Assembly: GCF_014773365.1 (NCBI RefSeq)
Contig: NZ_JACWUN010000004.1
Location: 157,935-221,934, forward strand
Direction of reading: 5' to 3'
Origin: Pelovirga terrestris
GTDB lineage: Bacteria; Desulfobacterota; Desulfuromonadia; Desulfuromonadales; Geopsychrobacteraceae
Length of the DNA stretch: 64,000 nucleotides
This document shows, one piece after another, positions 43,755-52,017 of this stretch. Position numbers and translations under genes: made by a program. The notes beneath the pieces are model-generated. The model did not search any database and was not told the origin of the DNA. It was given only the letters and a program-made list of their open reading frames with translations. The stretch's first letter is position 1; the number at the start of each line of letters is the position of its first letter.

Positions 43755-43787
43755 TTTACATCACCTTTACATCGATATCGGTATGCT
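43755..43787 (+). promoter_or_regulatory. Direct repeats and -10 box upstream of nrfA
   Basis: TTTACATC occurs at 43755-43762 and 43766-43773, 11 bases apart (one helical turn), the arrangement OmpR/PhoB-type regulators bind. TATGCT at 43782-43787 could be a -10 element with the repeats overlapping -35. An inverted repeat CTGATGAT/ATCATCAG (43786-43793 and 43803-43810) follows. An OmpR-type regulator is encoded nearby (46057-46752). Confidence 0.4.
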
Positions 43788-43917
43788 GATGATCAGGATT
43801 CCATCATCAGTAAAATGGACGCACAAATTCATGACAAGGAGGTGATGATTTCGTGCTGAGCTAAGGCGTCCCTTACTGCCACGTACTAAATGACCATTCT
43901 TCTAAAGAGAGGTAACG

Positions 43918-45435
43918 ATGAAAAAACTTATCGCGTTAATGGCCATGCTGCTGCTGGCTGCCGGCTCAGTTGCTTTTGCCGAAGTTACTTATGAGGCGGT
44001 TCAGAAGGTTGATGTGAGCCATCAGAGCAGTCTCAAGTTCAAAAACCTGCCCCAGTACCAGTCTTACCAGAAAAATAACGAAGATACCCAGATGACCGAG
44101 TATGGTGGTTCTGTGCCCCATCGCAAACATGATGACTTCAGCCCGCTGCCAAAGGGCTACAGGCACGCTCAGCCTTACCTGAAAAACCTGTGGCTGGGCT
44201 ACCCCTTCAGCTATCAGTATGACCGTGCCCGCGGCCATACCTATGCTATTGATGACGTCTTCAAGATTGACCGGATCAATCGTTACAGCGAAAAAGCCGG
44301 TCTGCCGGCGACCTGTATCAACTGTAAAACCAACACCATTCCCGACTATGTCAATGCTTTTGGGGATGCTTTCTGGTCCTCTGAATTCCACAACTATCGT
44401 CCAGCTCATGACGGCAAGATGAACTCCATTGGTTGTACCAACTGTCACGACCAGGAAAACAACTTCCGTCTGGCGATTACCAGCTTTCCGTTGGACGAAG
44501 CTCTCAAGCGCCAGGGCAAAGACTGGCGCGAAGCCTCCCGTGATGAAATGCGGTCCCTGGTTTGTGCCCAGTGCCATGTTGAATATTATTTTGAGACCGG
44601 CGTACACGGCGTTGCCGCCAAGCCCCATTTCCCTTGGGATAATGGCATGAACCCAGACGATATGTATGAATTTTACAGTAATGGCGAGCCCACCCCTGAT
44701 GGTTTTAAGGGTGCCTTTGTTGACTGGACCCATGCTGTTTCCAAGACCCCGATGCTGAAAACCCAGCATCCCGAATATGAGATGTATTCGGATAGTATTC
44801 ATGGCGCTAATGGTGTTTCTTGTGCCGACTGTCACATGCCGCGTATCAAATCCGGCCCGGCCACCATCTCATCACACCACTGGACCTCACCGCTTAAGGA
44901 TGATGTCGGCATGAGCGCCTGCATGGGTTGCCACGGTGACAAGACCCCTGAGTTCATGAAGGGGCGCGTCGAATACCATCAGGAAAAAGTCTGGAAGCAG
45001 CTGAATATTGCTCAGGAAAAGTCGGTGCGTGCTCATGAGGCCGTACGTCTGGCGATGGAATATCCGAACCTGGCGCTGCCCAACGAGACCATCATCAATG
45101 AAGCGCGGGAGCTGGTACGTAAGGGGCAGTGGTTCTGGGATTATGTCTCGGCAGAAAACTCCGCCGGCTTCCATAATCCGAGTAAAGCGCTGGAAACTCT
45201 GGCGTTGTCACAGCAGTACAGTGATCAGGCAACCCAGCTGGCGATTCGCGCCACCGATTACGCTATTGCCAAGGATCTCGATAAGCCGATCAACGAGCTG
45301 GTGCCACCGATCAAGGAGCACAGCCGCAAGCTGCAGCAGAGCCAGGCACACCTGGATTCCCACCCCTGGTTGGGATATCTGCCCCTGTTGCCCGAAGCTG
45401 AGCTGATCTGGAACGGCTACGAGAGAGTGAAATAG
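43918..45435 (+). CDS. nrfA: Pentaheme cytochrome c nitrite reductase (ammonifying)
   Basis: A 505-residue protein with a signal peptide (cleavage after AFA, residue 21). The active-site heme motif is CINCK (C133), the lysine-ligated heme typical of NrfA, followed by four regular motifs CTNCH, CAQCH, CADCH and CMGCH. Catalytic-site candidates are the tyrosines in HVEYYF and the histidines in SSHHW. It reduces nitrite to ammonium in the periplasm with six electrons. AGAGAGG lies upstream. nrfH follows rather than precedes it. Confidence 0.95.
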   Translation: MKKLIALMAMLLLAAGSVAFAEVTYEAVQKVDVSHQSSLKFKNLPQYQSYQKNNEDTQMTEYGGSVPHRKHDDFSPLPKGYRHAQPYLKNLWLGYPFSYQYDRARGHTYAIDDVFKIDRINRYSEKAGLPATCINCKTNTIPDYVNAFGDAFWSSEFHNYRPAHDGKMNSIGCTNCHDQENNFRLAITSFPLDEALKRQGKDWREASRDEMRSLVCAQCHVEYYFETGVHGVAAKPHFPWDNGMNPDDMYEFYSNGEPTPDGFKGAFVDWTHAVSKTPMLKTQHPEYEMYSDSIHGANGVSCADCHMPRIKSGPATISSHHWTSPLKDDVGMSACMGCHGDKTPEFMKGRVEYHQEKVWKQLNIAQEKSVRAHEAVRLAMEYPNLALPNETIINEARELVRKGQWFWDYVSAENSAGFHNPSKALETLALSQQYSDQATQLAIRATDYAIAKDLDKPINELVPPIKEHSRKLQQSQAHLDSHPWLGYLPLLPEAELIWNGYERVK

Positions 45436-45510
45436 GCCGCAACCAACGCCACATCGATTAACCAGTCGGGGCAGAGGCGGACACGCCTCTGCCCTGAAAG
45501 GGAGTTACTT

Positions 45511-45981
45511 ATGAAACAAAAAAGCTCAATCGTCTGGATCGTGGTCGTGGTGGTTCTGGCAGTAGTGCTGCTGGCAACCTGGGGCTTGGCCGCGAAAACG
45601 TCAACGGATAATTTTTGTGTAACCTGCCATGCCTACGAGAAGGTTTCTTGGGATCATGGCCAGCACCCTGACATCGGCTGTATTGCCTGTCACAGCAAAG
45701 GAATCATCAAGGATAAAACCGCCGGTATGCGTAAAGTCTACCTGACCCTGACCGATCAGGTTGATCCGCACCGGGACAATCTGCCCAGTTACCTGGAAAA
45801 AACCCATGAGAACTGTGTTGCCTGTCATATGACGGAAGAAATCGTCGAGATGCTGCCACACTTCAAGGCGCGGCACGATGAGTACCTCAAGGCCACCCCG
45901 ACCTGTATGGGATGCCATGATGCCGGTCACACCCTCAAGCTCAAGGATCTGCGTAAAGAAGGCAGTCGTTTGCGGATCTGA
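45511..45981 (+). CDS. nrfH: Tetraheme quinol dehydrogenase NrfH
   Basis: A 156-residue NapC/NirT protein with one N-terminal membrane helix (residues 8-27) and four CXXCH motifs (36-40, 57-61, 102-106, 132-136). It oxidises menaquinol and feeds NrfA. AAAGGGAG precedes the start. Gene order nrfA-nrfH is the reverse of the common nrfHA. Confidence 0.92.
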   Translation: MKQKSSIVWIVVVVVLAVVLLATWGLAAKTSTDNFCVTCHAYEKVSWDHGQHPDIGCIACHSKGIIKDKTAGMRKVYLTLTDQVDPHRDNLPSYLEKTHENCVACHMTEEIVEMLPHFKARHDEYLKATPTCMGCHDAGHTLKLKDLRKEGSRLRI

Positions 45982-46009
45982 TCTGTTTTACCATTAAATA
46001 CAAGGTATC

Positions 46010-46042
46010 AACGCCCCCGTTTCCAGTTGAAACGGGGGCGTT
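46010..46042. terminator. Bidirectional terminator between nrfH and the response regulator
   Basis: AACGCCCCCGTTT and its exact complement AAACGGGGGCGTT surround a seven-base loop. It serves the convergent nrfAH and two-component operons. Confidence 0.85.
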
Positions 46043-46056
46043 GTGCTCTTTTCATG

Positions 46057-46752
46057 TCAGCCTTCGAAGCGGTAACCCTGCCCCAGTACGGTGACAATAA
46101 ATTTCGGTGCGGCCGCATCATCTTCCAACTTCTGCCGCAGATGCTGGATATGAACATCAATGACCCGACTCCAGGAATAAATCGGCGAGTCTTTCCACAG
46201 GGTACGTCGGATTTCTTCCCGGGTTACCAGACGACCGCGATTCTCGACCAGAAAGGTGAGCAGCTGAAACTGCTTGGGGGTCAGGGCGACCGACTCGCCG
46301 CGCAGGGTGACCTGGTGATTACCGATGTCCACCAGCAGATCGCCTGCACAGATGGTACGCGCAGGTTCTGTCGCAGGAGTCTGTCGCAGGCGGGCGCGAA
46401 TGCGGGCCAGCAGTTCACAGGTTTCAAAGGGTTTGACGACATAGTCATCGGCCCCGGTTTCCAGTCCGATGATCTTGTCCTGCAGCTTATCCCGTGCGGT
46501 CAACATGATGACCGGTATCTGCGGATGGATCGCCTTGACCTCCTCACAATAATCCAGGCCGTCACCGTCGGGCAGGGTCAGATCGAGGATAATCAAGGCG
46601 GGAACAGTGCTTTTAATAATATTGCGGGCTGCCGTCAGATCGGCGGCCGTGATGACATTGAAACCGTGCAATCCGAGGTTCGCTTTTAGAACGGTGCGAA
46701 TATCGGCATCATCATCAACGGCCAGCAGGGTTGTTTTCTCGCTGTTGCTCAC
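46057..46752 (-). CDS. OmpR/PhoB-family response regulator
   Basis: A 231-residue regulator. The receiver domain (about 1-120) has acidic residues D13/D14, phosphoacceptor D57 (LIILDLTLPDGDG) and KPFE. The C-terminal winged-helix DNA-binding domain runs from about 135 (VALTPKQFQLLTFLVEN, then SRVIDVHIQHLRQKL). It starts eight bases after its cognate kinase. OmpR-type direct repeats lie in front of nrfA, a plausible target. Confidence 0.92.
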   Translation of the reverse strand: MSNSEKTTLLAVDDDADIRTVLKANLGLHGFNVITAADLTAARNIIKSTVPALIILDLTLPDGDGLDYCEEVKAIHPQIPVIMLTARDKLQDKIIGLETGADDYVVKPFETCELLARIRARLRQTPATEPARTICAGDLLVDIGNHQVTLRGESVALTPKQFQLLTFLVENRGRLVTREEIRRTLWKDSPIYSWSRVIDVHIQHLRQKLEDDAAAPKFIVTVLGQGYRFEG

Positions 46753-46760
46753 GAGGGCAT

Positions 46761-48386
46761 CTACTCCTTATTGTGGGAATGAAGAGGCAGGGTGAAGTAG
46801 ACACAAACACCGCTTCCTGCATCGGGGTCAGTAATGCCGATGGTGCCGCCATGGGCGCTGATAATGGCGCGACAGATGGCTAGCCCGAGGCCGCTTCCCC
46901 CCTTGTCGCCGGAGCGGTAGAATCGCTCAAAGACTTTTTCTCGTTGTTCCATCGGTATGCTTTTACCCAGATTGCACACTTTCACCTGAATGACATCCTC
47001 TTTTGCTCCGGCACAGACGGTGATGGCAGTACCTTCCCCGGCAAATTTGACGGCGTTACCGAGCAGGTTGGTCAGCACCTGGCGCAGCCGATCTTCGTCG
47101 GCTTCAATGTGGGGCAAATCAGGGGGAAGGGGACAAAGGTCAAGACGGTGATGTGCGGCATCATAGGTAAAAGACTGGATACTTTCGTTGATGATGTCAA
47201 CCAGATTGACCTGGGTCAGGTTCAGGGCTCGCTCGGCTCCGGTTTCGATATATTCAATATCAAGCATGGTTTGCACCATGCGGATCAAGCGATCGGTATT
47301 TTTCTGGGCAATTTCAAAAAATTCCAGGAGATCGTCAGGGGGGGAGGCGGTGGTTGTTGTTTTTTGTTTCAAGCGCGCGGTGATATATTCCATCGCCCCC
47401 TTGATCGACGTCAGAGGAGTGCGCAGTTCGTGGGCGGCTCTGGCCAGAAACTCTGATTTGCGTTCACTGGCGGTGTAAATCTGCTGATTGAGATGCTGCA
47501 ATTCTGCCGTGGCGTTACGGATCTTGTCTTCAAGACCCTGTTGATAATCGGACAGGCTGGCGGCCATTTCTTCAAAAGAGCGCGATAACTCTTCGAATTC
47601 ATCACCGCTACGAACAATGGCTCCGGGTGGCGGTCCTTTTTCCGAAAAATGGCGGATCGAGGTGGTTAACTCATCCACCGGAATCAGTACCATGCGGCGC
47701 AAAAAAAACAGCAGAGTGCTGCTTAAAAAAATCACCAGCAGCAGCATAACACCAAACATCAGGTTGCGATTGGCTTTGGCTTCGGCAAAGATCTTGCCCA
47801 GGGGCAAGGTGACGCTGATGGCACCACGAACGCCGCCGACCTCATAACCGCTATGGCAGGAAAGGCACGCCTCCTCGACATAGAGCGGTGAGATATAGCG
47901 CAGGTAGGCAACCCTGTCCATTTCCTCCATGGCAATGATTTCCTGCAACGGTTCGTCTTCAAAGCGCAATAGTGCGGCACGTTCAAATTCGTCGGGAAAG
48001 TTCTCCGGATTGGTCAGTTGCAAACTGGTGATATGGAACCAGTAAAGCTCTTTTTCGCGGGCATAACTGACCAGTTCCTTGGTGACCATGGCCGGGGTTT
48101 TCCGGGCATAGCGCCGTGCCTCGGAGCTGACGCTTTCGGGCTGAGCCGGCGGTCCTTCCTGGGCCCAGGGAAGCTGTTCGACAAAAACGCCGCCATGATC
48201 GGCGATCCAGCGCCGCATGATGACAATCTGCTGGAAAATCGCCCGCGCCTCATTTTCCGCCTGACGGATGATCAATTGTTGCTGACGTTCATTAATGATG
48301 TAAAAAGTACTGCTCAAAGAAACCAGCAGAATCAGACTGCAGCCGATCACCAGTTTGTAGCTTAGACTCATGCGCATAGGCTTCAT
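46761..48386 (-). CDS. Membrane sensor histidine kinase with c-type heme sensor domain
   Basis: A 541-residue kinase. Helix 1 spans residues 10-28, followed by a periplasmic domain of the Tll0287-like (DUF3365) type containing CLSCH (residues 174-178), a c-heme attachment site. Helix 2 lies near 208-230, then HAMP (about 235-285), a HisKA domain with H319 in AAHELRTPLTS, and an HATPase domain ending at about 535. A covalently bound heme outside the cell membrane suggests sensing of redox state or a gas such as NO. It is convergent with nrfAH. Confidence 0.88.
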   Translation of the reverse strand: MKPMRMSLSYKLVIGCSLILLVSLSSTFYIINERQQQLIIRQAENEARAIFQQIVIMRRWIADHGGVFVEQLPWAQEGPPAQPESVSSEARRYARKTPAMVTKELVSYAREKELYWFHITSLQLTNPENFPDEFERAALLRFEDEPLQEIIAMEEMDRVAYLRYISPLYVEEACLSCHSGYEVGGVRGAISVTLPLGKIFAEAKANRNLMFGVMLLLVIFLSSTLLFFLRRMVLIPVDELTTSIRHFSEKGPPPGAIVRSGDEFEELSRSFEEMAASLSDYQQGLEDKIRNATAELQHLNQQIYTASERKSEFLARAAHELRTPLTSIKGAMEYITARLKQKTTTTASPPDDLLEFFEIAQKNTDRLIRMVQTMLDIEYIETGAERALNLTQVNLVDIINESIQSFTYDAAHHRLDLCPLPPDLPHIEADEDRLRQVLTNLLGNAVKFAGEGTAITVCAGAKEDVIQVKVCNLGKSIPMEQREKVFERFYRSGDKGGSGLGLAICRAIISAHGGTIGITDPDAGSGVCVYFTLPLHSHNKE

Positions 48387-48505
48387 TCCGTATAGGCTTT
48401 GGTGATGGTTTTTTGATAGATGGAACAGTATTCTAGCAAAAAAGAGTGATTTTTGTCGTGAAACAGGGTGGCAACGGCCGGGGTGTAGAGTTTCATCATA
48501 TCCTG

Positions 48506-48997
48506 CTAAAGAAGCAGCTCAGAACCGCGTAACGTCAACCAGGTCAGGCTGATGTAACGCAGCGCTTTGCCGGTAGTGACCAGAATAAAAAAACGGGATA
48601 GCGAGGTGCGTAACGTGCCGGCGACCAGGCACAAAGGGTCGCCAACCACCGGCAACCAGGATAGCAGCAGCGACAGACTGCCGTAGCGCGTAAACCAGCT
48701 TTCCGCCCGGTGTTGCTGCTCGGGGGTAATCCGCAGTACCTTACGGATCAGCCAGGTGCTGCCCCAGCGGCCGAGCAGGTAGTTGGTAGCACCACCGAGG
48801 GTGTTGCCGATCGTCGCAATGACAACCACCAAAAAAGGCGATTTGCCCCCCAGCAGCAGCGCCACCAGCAACCACTCGGAGCCTAACGGCAGCAGCGTGG
48901 CAGCGAGAAAACTGACGATCAACAGGGCAACATAGGTATGTTCGAAAGCAATATCGGGCATGGGCGGCATCATAGCAGAGCCGCCGGAGAAAAACAT
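48506..48997 (-). CDS. YqaA/DedA-like (SNARE-associated) membrane protein
   Basis: Up to 163 residues with four to five helices and the YqaA pattern (PLGSEWLLVALLL, then GNTLGGATNYLLGRWG). The role is unknown; DedA relatives act in lipid transport and envelope homeostasis. The better start may be the ATG at 48961 (MPDIAFEH), because TATGAT lies seven bases before it and no Shine-Dalgarno is visible for any candidate. Confidence 0.75.
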   Translation of the reverse strand: MFFSGGSAMMPPMPDIAFEHTYVALLIVSFLAATLLPLGSEWLLVALLLGGKSPFLVVVIATIGNTLGGATNYLLGRWGSTWLIRKVLRITPEQQHRAESWFTRYGSLSLLLSWLPVVGDPLCLVAGTLRTSLSRFFILVTTGKALRYISLTWLTLRGSELLL

Positions 48998-49092
48998 AGT
49001 GTGGAAAAGCCCTTGTGACTTACCTTCATGAACGTGTAGATTGTGTCAAGCCTTTTTGCCGCAACCGTTGCACCCTATGTGAGGGCCACATC

Positions 49093-49974
49093 ATGACGAT
49101 GACCAGAGAACAGGCGTTTGCCAAGATGAAAAGCCTGTTGGAGATGATCAAGTTCTCCCACACTGTCTTTGCTTTTCCTTTTGCCCTGATGGGTGTTGTT
49201 TTAGCGTCATTGGCCAGTGGCCGTGCGCCTGGAGTCGGACAGGTTTTTTGGATCTGTGTGGCGATGATTGGGGCGCGCAGCGCCGCCATGGGGCTGAATC
49301 GGCTGATTGATGCGCGGATTGATGCTGACAATCCCCGTACCGCCGAGCGGCACATCCCCAGCGGTCAGGTGTCGTATCTCGAGGCCTGGCTGTTTATTCT
49401 GGGGTCAACGACAATTTTTCTTTTAGCCGCCTGGATGCTCAATCCTCTGTGTTTCAAGCTGGCTCCGGTTGCCCTTGCCCTGTTTGTGCTTTACGCCTAT
49501 TGCAAGCGTTTCACCCATTATGCCCATGTGGTGCTGGGGTTGTGTCTGGCCGCCGCGCCCATCGGCGCCTGGATCGCTCTGCGCGGCGATATTGGCTGGC
49601 CGGTCATTTCCCTGGGGCTGGCGGTTCTTTTCTGGGTCGCCGGTTTTGACATTTTCTACGCCTTGCAGGACTATGACTATGATGTCAAGGCCGGATTGCA
49701 TTCGGTGCCGTCGCGCCTGGGTATTGAAAAATCCTTCACGCTGGTACGCATCTTCCACGCCTTGATGTTGTTGTTTCTGCTGCTGGTCATGCCCGGCAGT
49801 GGCCTGGGGTGGATCTATTTCGCCGGCGTGGTGGTGGTTGCTGGATTGCTGGTGTACGAGCACAGCCTGGTTAAACCGGATGATCTATCACGCCTGGATG
49901 CGGCATTTTTTAATATGAACGGCTATATCAGTGTGACGATTTTTGTGTTTACCCTCATCGACGCATTAGCATGA
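49093..49974 (+). CDS. ubiA: UbiA-family prenyltransferase of menaquinone synthesis
   Basis: About 294 residues from the ATG at 49093 (GAGGG upstream); ATG 49099 is also possible. It is an integral membrane prenyltransferase with the two aspartate-rich motifs NRLIDARIDADN and DIFYALQDYDYD. It would attach the polyprenyl tail to the aromatic acid. Its place ahead of ubiX and mqnE points to the futalosine-pathway role (MqnP type) rather than ubiquinone. Confidence 0.88.
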   Translation: MTMTREQAFAKMKSLLEMIKFSHTVFAFPFALMGVVLASLASGRAPGVGQVFWICVAMIGARSAAMGLNRLIDARIDADNPRTAERHIPSGQVSYLEAWLFILGSTTIFLLAAWMLNPLCFKLAPVALALFVLYAYCKRFTHYAHVVLGLCLAAAPIGAWIALRGDIGWPVISLGLAVLFWVAGFDIFYALQDYDYDVKAGLHSVPSRLGIEKSFTLVRIFHALMLLFLLLVMPGSGLGWIYFAGVVVVAGLLVYEHSLVKPDDLSRLDAAFFNMNGYISVTIFVFTLIDALA

Positions 49975-50035
49975 TGGCCAAAAAATTAACACATAGGTGG
50001 AAAGAGAAGCGTTTTTTAACCTAGCTTTTTTCCTC

Positions 50036-50115
50036 TCTTGGAGAACTTCGTGCCTTGGTGGCAACTTTGTCTCAATCTGTTTAACTCAGCCACCAAGACT
50101 CTAAGTACTCCAAGA
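50036..50115. repeat. 27-bp imperfect inverted repeat (MITE-like)
   Basis: Left arm 50036-50062 starts TCTTGGAGAACTT and right arm 50089-50115 ends GTACTCCAAGA; the arms pair at most positions around a 26-base loop. It lies in the 344-base gap between ubiA and ubiX, next to another repeat. Similar CACCAAGA-type repeats are, to my recollection, common between genes in this bacterial group. Confidence 0.6.
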
Positions 50116-50156
50116 AAAGCTTTAGGGTAAAGGTCGCTGCAAAAGGAAGTTAAGGG

Positions 50157-50316
50157 TTTTTTGTAACTATTCAGCTCTATCCTTGCACCGGGCCTTTGAA
50201 TCCTATGTCAAGGGACGCTTTTCGTCATCCCTGACCGCTTTTTGTCGCCGTCCATGGCGACAAAAACCCTTGCCACAGGATCCCCGACCCGGTGCTGAAC
50301 AGATACAGGTTTTTTC
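50157..50316. repeat. Intergenic repeat element, long copy
   Basis: Shares its ends with 4531-4600 and carries about 90 extra bases. Inside are a hairpin (TTTTTGTCGCC 50240-50250 with GGCGACAAAAA) and the inverted pair GCACCGGG (50185-50192)/CCCGGTGC. It ends directly before the ATG of ubiX, so it supplies that gene's whole 5' region; no ordinary Shine-Dalgarno is visible. Confidence 0.65.
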
Positions 50317-50318
50317 TT

Positions 50319-50921
50319 ATGAAAAAAATCGTTGTTGGTATCACTGGTGCTTCCGGCTCGATTTATGGTTTGCGTCTGATCGAGGAATTGTTGGCTGCTG
50401 ATCATCAGGTCAGCGTACTGCTGACCAATGCCGGGCGGCAGGTGACTGCCTTCGAAACAGGGTTGAATCTGGCTGACGAAGCGGCGGATTGCCAGGCGCA
50501 GTTGCGGGAATATTTCAACTGTACAACGCGTTTGCAATACTTTGTCATCGACGATTTTTTTGCTCCAGTCGCCAGCGGCTCCAGCGCTCCAGATGCCGTG
50601 GTGATCTGCCCCTGTTCCATGGGAACGGTCGGGCGCATTGCCTCGGGGCTGTCGGATAATCTGCTTGAGCGCGCAGCCGATGTCGCTTTGAAAGAGCGCC
50701 GTCAACTGATCGTAGTGCCACGCGAAACCCCCTTTAATCAGATTCATCTGGAAAATTTGCTGCGCCTGGCCCAGGCGGGAGGAACGATTCTTCCCGCCAT
50801 GCCGGGATTTTACCATCAACCGCAAACGCTGGAAGATCTGGTGACGTTTGTTGTTGGCAAGATACTGGATACCTTATGTGTTCCCCACCAGTTGTTTCAA
50901 CCCTGGGGTACTGATGTGTAA
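50319..50921 (+). CDS. ubiX: Flavin prenyltransferase UbiX
   Basis: A 200-residue flavoprotein from the ATG at 50319, with VGITGASGSIYGLRL at the N-terminus, CPCSMGTVGRIASG centrally and VPRETPFNQIHLENL toward the C-terminus, all UbiX hallmarks. It makes the prenylated FMN cofactor used by the two UbiD-like enzymes in this window. It is cotranscribed with mqnE. Confidence 0.93.
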   Translation: MKKIVVGITGASGSIYGLRLIEELLAADHQVSVLLTNAGRQVTAFETGLNLADEAADCQAQLREYFNCTTRLQYFVIDDFFAPVASGSSAPDAVVICPCSMGTVGRIASGLSDNLLERAADVALKERRQLIVVPRETPFNQIHLENLLRLAQAGGTILPAMPGFYHQPQTLEDLVTFVVGKILDTLCVPHQLFQPWGTDV

Positions 50922-50945
50922 TTAAATGGATGGATGAGGAATGTA

Positions 50946-52013
50946 ATGAAGCAAATCAGAGAGAAGGTCAAAAACGGACAACGCCTCAGTGATGAAGATG
51001 CCTTAAGGTTATTTGAGTCTTTTGAACTGCTTGAGATAGGTGAGCTGGCAGCTGAGGTAAACAGAAGAAAAAATAGTAATAAGGTTTATTTCAACGTCAA
51101 TCGTCACATCAACTACACCAACCTCTGCGTTAATCAGTGCACCTTTTGCGCCTTTGCCCGCGAAGAGGGCGATGAACGTGGCTACACCCTTGATCTGGAT
51201 CAGATTCGTGCCAAGGTACGCGAAGCGCTGGCCGCTGGAGCCACCGAGATCCATTCTGTTGGCGGCCTGCACCCGGATCTCTCATTCGATTTTTATCTGG
51301 AGATGCTGCGCGCCATCAAAGCGGAAGCACCGGCCTTGCACATCAAGGCCTTTACTGCCGTAGAAATCGATTATTTTACGCGCATCAGCGACAAGACCCT
51401 GATCGATGTGGTGCGTGATCTCAAGGAGGCGGGTCTTGGTTCCATGCCCGGTGGCGGCGCCGAGATCCTTGGACAACAGGTGCGCGATAAAATCTGTCCG
51501 GAAAAAATCAGCGGTGAACGCTGGTTGGAAATTACTGAGACGGTTCACAACTGCGGCTTGCGTACCAATGCCACCATGTTGTTTGGCCATCTGGAGACCT
51601 ATTCCGACCGGGTTGAGCACTTGCGCCTGTTACGTGAACTGCAGGATCGTACCGGTGGTTTCCAGAGCTTTATCCCCCTGGCCTTTCAACCCGACAATAC
51701 CCGGGTGCCGGGAGCCGTTGGCGTGAGCGGTGTCGATGCCTTGAAAACCCTTGCGATTAGCCGTCTTTATCTGGATAACTTCCAGCATATCAAAGCCTAT
51801 TGGGTAATGCTCGGCCTCAAGATTGCCCAGGTCGCCCTGTGTTTTGGCGTTAATGACATCGATGGTACCGTGGTGGAAGAGAAAATCGGTCACGATGCCG
51901 GCGCTGATTCCCCCCAGGTATTAAGCCGTGAGCAACTGATTACCCTGATCCGCAACGCCGGCCGCCAGCCGGTGGAGCGCGATACCCTTTATCGGGAAAT
52001 CCGGGAGTATTAA
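50946..52013 (+). CDS. mqnE: Aminofutalosine synthase MqnE
   Basis: A 355-residue radical SAM enzyme with the cluster motif CVNQCTFCAF (about residue 61). It also shows GGLHPDLSFDFY and SMPGGGAEIL, characteristic of the MqnE/MqnC pair. It joins chorismate-derived 3-(1-carboxyvinyloxy)benzoate to SAM in the first half of futalosine-type menaquinone synthesis. ATG 50946 is preferred over 50934 because GAGGA lies six bases before it. Assignment as MqnE rather than MqnC rests on sequence pattern and the presence of mqnC downstream. Confidence 0.88.
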   Translation: MKQIREKVKNGQRLSDEDALRLFESFELLEIGELAAEVNRRKNSNKVYFNVNRHINYTNLCVNQCTFCAFAREEGDERGYTLDLDQIRAKVREALAAGATEIHSVGGLHPDLSFDFYLEMLRAIKAEAPALHIKAFTAVEIDYFTRISDKTLIDVVRDLKEAGLGSMPGGGAEILGQQVRDKICPEKISGERWLEITETVHNCGLRTNATMLFGHLETYSDRVEHLRLLRELQDRTGGFQSFIPLAFQPDNTRVPGAVGVSGVDALKTLAISRLYLDNFQHIKAYWVMLGLKIAQVALCFGVNDIDGTVVEEKIGHDAGADSPQVLSREQLITLIRNAGRQPVERDTLYREIREY

Positions 52014-52017
52014 CAAC

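Noticed and set aside
46027..46689. Plus-strand 220-codon open frame
   Set aside because: It is antisense to the well-supported OmpR-family regulator and shows no family pattern.
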